DNA of 64,000 bases from Pseudomonas agarici (GTDB lineage: Bacteria > Pseudomonadota > Gammaproteobacteria > Pseudomonadales > Pseudomonadaceae): assembly GCF_900109755.1 (NCBI RefSeq), contig NZ_FOAR01000024.1:1-64000 (forward strand). The letters run 5' to 3'. A program made the position numbers and the translations under genes. This document shows, piece after piece, positions 61,069 to 64,000 of the stretch. Position 1 is the stretch's first letter. Each line of letters opens with the position of its first letter. The notes beneath the pieces are model-generated. The model did not search any database and was not told where the DNA came from. It worked only from the letters and a program-made list of their open reading frames with translations.

Positions 61069-61314
61069 GCTCTTTCCTTGAGCGCAAAGGGGCGCTTGCT
61101 GCGGTTCTGAAAGGCTAGTCGAGGGGGGAAAGGGGTTGCGGGATTTTATGTGTCCAGACGATTCGTTGTTTAGCTTGTTAGCGATAGCGTTAAGCTTGCT
61201 GGGATCGTTGGCGATGTGTGAGGTGAGCAATGATCAAGACAGACGCACATGTCCCGCCAGTGGACTAAATCAGTACCACGGGCCGGGGCTCCTGTCTGTT
61301 GACGCGTCGAACCA
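61069..61314. other. Gap between comM and ubiK
   Basis: 246 bp. It contains a tandem-looking TAGCGATAGCG and two AAGCTTG / AGCTTG words near 61170-61200, but nothing I can assign. The comM promoter should lie here. Confidence 0.3.
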
Positions 61315-61575
61315 TCACGCCCCCGGCGGATTCAGCCTGGCCTCCAACTCCGCCACTTTCGCTTCCAAACTCTCCAATCGTGCGCGGGTGCGGGCCAGGA
61401 CCACCATCTGGCTGTCGAATTCTTCTCGGCTGACCAGATCCAGCTTGCTGAAGCCGCTTTGCAACAAGGCTTTGAACTGGTTTTCTATTTCATCGCTCGG
61501 CAATGGGGTTTCGCCACTGAACAGGCGAGAGGCGTGGCCGCTCAGGGCGTCGAGAAAGGCTTTGGGCGCGAGCAT
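61315..61575 (-). CDS. ubiK: Ubiquinone biosynthesis accessory factor UbiK
   Basis: 86 residues from the ATG at 61575 (MLAPKAFLDALSGHASRLF). Membrane-fusogenic BMFP/UbiK family: N-terminal amphipathic part (DEIENQFKALLQSGFSKLDLVSREEF region) and a C-terminal coiled coil (LARTRARLESLEAKVAELEARL). UbiK binds the aerobic ubiquinone-synthesis complex and lipids in E. coli. In this genome it lies upstream of comM on the same strand and divergent from glnK, as in other pseudomonads. Confidence 0.9.
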   Translation of the reverse strand: MLAPKAFLDALSGHASRLFSGETPLPSDEIENQFKALLQSGFSKLDLVSREEFDSQMVVLARTRARLESLEAKVAELEARLNPPGA

Positions 61576-61646
61576 GGTGCGGGTTCCAGATACGAGGGCG
61601 TCCCAGTGTACCACGCCGTGTCTATAGTGATTTACCAGGGCGGTGG

Positions 61647-61663
61647 CGCACGCTTTTTGCGCA
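61647..61663 (+). promoter_or_regulatory. NtrC-like binding site (distal)
   Basis: CGCACGCTTTTTGCGCA, centred near 61655. It matches about 9 of the 14 arm positions of the NtrC consensus (TGCACTA-AAA-TGGTGCA) and is about 140 bases before the predicted transcription start. Confidence 0.6.
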
Positions 61664-61679
61664 ACACACCGATCGGTCG

Positions 61680-61696
61680 TGCGCCGTGGTGGTGCG
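61680..61696 (+). promoter_or_regulatory. NtrC-like binding site (proximal)
   Basis: TGCGCCGTGGTGGTGCG, centred near 61688. Eleven of 14 arm positions agree with a dyad of the form TGCACCA-N3-TGGTGCA. Its centre is 33 bp (about three helical turns) from the distal box, and about 108 bases before the predicted transcription start. Confidence 0.75.
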
Positions 61697-61770
61697 TGTT
61701 ACCTGCCAGTGGGTGGAATTTTTGCTCTCCACGGCGATCAAGGAATTGAAATCAGTAGGTTTTGTAGAGA

Positions 61771-61786
61771 TGGCAAGGTTTCTGCT
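61771..61786 (+). promoter_or_regulatory. Sigma-54 promoter of glnK-amtB
   Basis: TGGCAAGGTTTCTGCT. The -24 GG and -12 GC dinucleotides are separated by exactly 10 bases, and most flanking positions match TGGCACG-N4-TTGCW. Predicted transcription start near 61796. Fits nitrogen control of a PII/ammonium-channel operon. Confidence 0.8.
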
Positions 61787-61988
61787 TAGTCGTTGGTAAC
61801 CCATGCACTGATGCCGTCACTGTGACCAAGTGGTGCGGTAAGCGGAGCAGGGAAGCTTCGCCGACAGCGGTTAGCCAGCATCGACAGGCTGATCGAGGCC
61901 AACGATGCGTTACAAAGCCAGGCACTGCGCTTAGACTTGAGTCGGGTTTGTTTTCCTGGGGCAAGTCCACCCATTCGGAGAGAGTTTC

Positions 61989-62327
61989 ATGAAGCTAGTC
62001 ACTGCCATCATCAAGCCGTTCAAGTTGGACGACGTGCGCGAGTCGTTGTCCGAAATCGGCGTGCAGGGCATTACCGTTACCGAGGTCAAAGGCTTCGGGC
62101 GGCAGAAGGGTCACACCGAGCTGTATCGCGGCGCGGAATACGTGGTCGATTTCCTGCCCAAGGTGAAGATCGATGTCGCCATCGACGACAAGGACCTTGA
62201 TCGGGTTATCGAGGCGATAACCAAGGCCGCTAACACCGGCAAGATCGGTGACGGCAAGATCTTCGTGGTCAATCTGGAACAGGCTATTCGCATCCGTACC
62301 GGCGAAACCGATACCGACGCCATCTAA
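61989..62327 (+). CDS. glnK: PII nitrogen-regulatory protein GlnK
   Basis: 112 residues, the standard PII length. VTEVKGFGRQKGHTELYRG leads to tyrosine 51 (in RGAEYVVDF), the uridylylation site in the T-loop; AANTGKIGDGKIFVVNLE is the B-loop. It senses 2-oxoglutarate, ATP/ADP and glutamine, binds AmtB to close it, and modulates NtrB. Linked to amtB 35 bp downstream and preceded by a sigma-54 promoter with NtrC boxes. Confidence 0.97.
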   Translation: MKLVTAIIKPFKLDDVRESLSEIGVQGITVTEVKGFGRQKGHTELYRGAEYVVDFLPKVKIDVAIDDKDLDRVIEAITKAANTGKIGDGKIFVVNLEQAIRIRTGETDTDAI

Positions 62328-62362
62328 GCCGCGTTAAACCCAACGCCCCAGGAGAAAACCAT

Positions 62363-63703
62363 ATGACTCTGCGTAAATTCGCAGGGCTAGGAGCGCTGTT
62401 GTCCCTCGTAATGCCGGCCTTGGCCATGGCGGCGGACTCGGTACCAGCTCCAGTCCTCAATTCCGGCGATACCAGTTGGATGTTGATCTCTACGGCCCTC
62501 GTGCTGTTCATGACCCTTCCAGGCCTCGCGCTGTTCTACGGCGGCATGGTGCGCTCGAAAAACATTCTTTCGGTGATGATGCAGTGTTTCGCCATTACCG
62601 GTCTGATCACCCTCCTGTGGTTTGGCTATGGCTACAGTATGGCGTTCGATACCACCGGGATGGAGGCTGGCGTCGTCAACTACAATTCCTTTGTCGGCGG
62701 GCTGGCCAAGGCTTTCCTCGCCGGTATCACGCCCGCGAGTATGACCGGCCCGACGGCGTTGTTTCCTGAAGCGGTGTTCGTCACCTTCCAGATGACCTTT
62801 GCGATCATCACCCCGGCGCTGATCGTCGGTGCCTTCGCCGAGCGGATGAAGTTCTCGGCGATGCTGATCTTCATGGGCATCTGGTTCACCCTGGTCTATG
62901 CGCCGATTGCGCACATGGTCTGGAGCGGTCCGGGTTCGTTGCTGGGAGACTGGGGCGTACTCGATTTCGCGGGCGGCACCGTGGTGCACATCAATGCCGG
63001 TATTGCCGGGCTGGTGACTTGCCTGGTACTGGGCAAGCGCAAAGGCTTTCCGGTCACTCCGATGGCACCACACAACCTTGGCTACACCTTGATCGGCGCG
63101 GCCATGCTGTGGGTCGGCTGGTTCGGCTTCAACGCTGGCTCCGCCGCCGCCGCCAACGGTACCGCCGGCATGGCGATGCTGGTGACTCAGATCGCGACCG
63201 CCGCCGCCGCGCTGGGCTGGATGTTCGCTGAGTGGCTGAGCCACGGCAAGCCAAGTGCTCTGGGGATCGCCTCGGGTGTGGTCGCCGGCTTGGTTGCCAT
63301 TACTCCGGCTGCCGGTACTGTTGGCCCGATGGGCTCGCTGATCATTGGCCTGGCGGCCGGTGTGGTGTGCTTCTTCTGCGCCACCACGTTGAAACGCCGG
63401 CTGGGTTACGATGACTCCCTGGACGCCTTCGGCGTGCACGGTATCGGCGGTATCCTCGGCGCAATCCTGACTGGCGTGTTCGCCGCACCGTCGATGGGCG
63501 GATTCAATGCCGCGACCACCGATATCGCTGCCCAAGTCTGGATCCAGTGCAAAGGTGTCGGTTTCACCGTTATCTACACGGCGCTGGTGACTTACATCAT
63601 TCTCAAGGTGCTGGATGTGGTCATGGGCCTGCGTGTGAGCGAAGAAGAAGAATCGATCGGCCTCGACCTGGCGCAACACAACGAGCGCGGCTATAACCTG
63701 TAG
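62363..63703 (+). CDS. amtB: Ammonium channel AmtB
   Basis: 446 residues. A cleavable signal peptide (LGALLSLVMPALAMAADS region) precedes eleven membrane segments. The twin pore histidines lie in GGTVVHINAGIAGL and DAFGVHGIGGILG; the F-gate region is in the second quarter. AmtB conducts ammonium or ammonia under nitrogen limitation and is blocked by GlnK. It follows glnK by 35 bp and ends at a strong terminator. Confidence 0.97.
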   Translation: MTLRKFAGLGALLSLVMPALAMAADSVPAPVLNSGDTSWMLISTALVLFMTLPGLALFYGGMVRSKNILSVMMQCFAITGLITLLWFGYGYSMAFDTTGMEAGVVNYNSFVGGLAKAFLAGITPASMTGPTALFPEAVFVTFQMTFAIITPALIVGAFAERMKFSAMLIFMGIWFTLVYAPIAHMVWSGPGSLLGDWGVLDFAGGTVVHINAGIAGLVTCLVLGKRKGFPVTPMAPHNLGYTLIGAAMLWVGWFGFNAGSAAAANGTAGMAMLVTQIATAAAALGWMFAEWLSHGKPSALGIASGVVAGLVAITPAAGTVGPMGSLIIGLAAGVVCFFCATTLKRRLGYDDSLDAFGVHGIGGILGAILTGVFAAPSMGGFNAATTDIAAQVWIQCKGVGFTVIYTALVTYIILKVLDVVMGLRVSEEEESIGLDLAQHNERGYNL

Positions 63704-63706
63704 GCC

Positions 63707-63738
63707 AAAAAAAAATGCCCGGCTTGCCGGGCTTTTTT
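63707..63738 (+). terminator. Terminator of glnK-amtB
   Basis: AAAAAAAAATGCCCGG-cttg-CCGGGCTTTTTTTT. GC-rich stem with A- and T-runs, a few bases after the amtB stop. Confidence 0.93.
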
Positions 63739-63894
63739 TTGCCTGGGTTTTGTCAGTGCCAAGAGGACTCAAAGGACTTACCAGAGGCATTTCGGCGAAA
63801 ACACCGGGCCTATTTCCCGTGGGCCGATGGCTTACAGCATGGCAGGCGTATTAGGCGCTTTGCTTTTTTCCTGAGCGCGCTAGAATGCGCGCCG

Positions 63895-64000
63895 ATGGGC
63901 GCAGAACTGTATGTGGCAACAGACCTGATTACTTTGCGGGCCAGGCCCCAGGGTTCTCATTTGGTGACCCAGGAGTTGCTCGATGGCTTGCCTGAACTGA
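63895..64000 (+). CDS. Start of a YjbQ-family protein, cut by window edge, with apparent frameshift
   Basis: 35 residues are visible before the edge. The frame LITLRARPQGSHLVTQELL is the YjbQ/UPF0047 N terminus, a family also called secondary thiamine-phosphate synthase. Pseudomonad members usually begin MWQQTLITL. Here ATGTGGCAACAGAC is followed by CTGATT, so an ATG start at 63911 reads MWQQT then TGA, one base short. An upstream ATG at 63895 gives an in-frame alternative start (MGAELYVATDLITL). A -10-like TAGAAT at 63881-63886 sits so close that this start would be almost leaderless. Either a real mutation or a sequencing slip. Confidence 0.6.
   Translation, partial: MGAELYVATDLITLRARPQGSHLVTQELLDGLPEL

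Larger units (their letters stand above)
61576..61988 (+). other. glnK upstream region
   Basis: 413 bp between ubiK and glnK. It holds two NtrC-like boxes and a sigma-54 promoter (listed separately), then a leader of about 190 nt before glnK. The leader has no ORF; CGGAG precedes the ATG. I see no second promoter. Confidence 0.7.

Noticed and set aside
1..64000. CRISPR array, tRNA/rRNA genes, prophage or complete insertion sequence
   Set aside because: No regularly spaced repeats, no cloverleaf or CCA-ended stem sets I could support, and no transposase, integrase or phage structural genes.

Overview
The window is a stretch of a Pseudomonas chromosome, most likely from the P. fluorescens lineage. 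The evidence is the overall GC-rich codon use, the gene order (oxyR-recG, exbB-exbD-tonB, spoT-rpoZ-gmk-yicC-rph-crc-pyrE, argB-algC-dut-coaBC-radC, rpmB-rpmG, dadR-dadA-dadX, xpt-rep, glnK-amtB) and protein sequences that read as standard pseudomonad orthologues. I see no rRNA, tRNA, CRISPR array, complete insertion sequence or prophage.

Layout. 1-2046: the 3' end of a probable type VI secretion effector and its DUF6708-type partner, with an AT-rich patch. 2047-3405: sparse DNA, a small unknown protein and an SCP2-like protein. 3432-16720: a dense, mostly minus-strand housekeeping block (YbaK-HDOD protein, RecG, OxyR, TonB/ExbD/ExbB, RidA, SpoT, RpoZ, Gmk, YicC) with one plus-strand SDR gene. 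16952-28473: rph, crc, pyrE, a DUF4124 protein, argB, a long membrane-anchored AlgC, dut, coaBC, radC, an orphan peptide-binding protein and the L28/L33 ribosomal pair. 28632-39196: metabolic and envelope genes, including a secreted HEXXH protein, an aldehyde dehydrogenase, a phospholipase D-like lipoprotein and a D-alanine catabolic locus (dadR / dadA-ridA-dadX), then a cupin-HTH regulator and a cytochrome c5. 39189-39614: wreckage of an AAA ATPase gene. 39710-41650: an acetyl-CoA hydrolase/transferase. 41641-49854: an eight-gene chaperone-usher fimbrial operon, divergent from an orphan LuxR-type response regulator at 50120. 50864-61575: xpt, rep, a GGDEF-EAL protein, a MATE transporter, a chemoreceptor, comM and ubiK. 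61989-63703: glnK-amtB. 63895-64000: the start of a YjbQ-family gene.

How genes work together. SpoT, omega, Gmk and Xpt belong to guanine-nucleotide and stringent-response metabolism. DadA, the embedded RidA and DadX convert L-alanine to D-alanine to pyruvate while disposing of imine intermediates. The fimbrial operon encodes one major subunit, two chaperones, one usher, two minor pilins and two two-domain subunits that look like paralogous tip adhesins.

The most interesting signals are non-coding. (1) A 40-bp imperfect inverted repeat lies in the shared control region between the fimbrial operon and the LuxR regulator. (2) A short palindromic repeat family with CTAG ends has two full copies and one 17-bp half copy, sits at gene 3' ends, and one copy supplies the last codons of comM. 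(3) A sigma-54 promoter upstream of glnK has two NtrC-like boxes 33 bp apart, a textbook layout. (4) There is an apparent 1-bp deletion in the start region of the YjbQ-family gene at the right edge. I did not find convincing evidence for a wholly new defence or mobile system.
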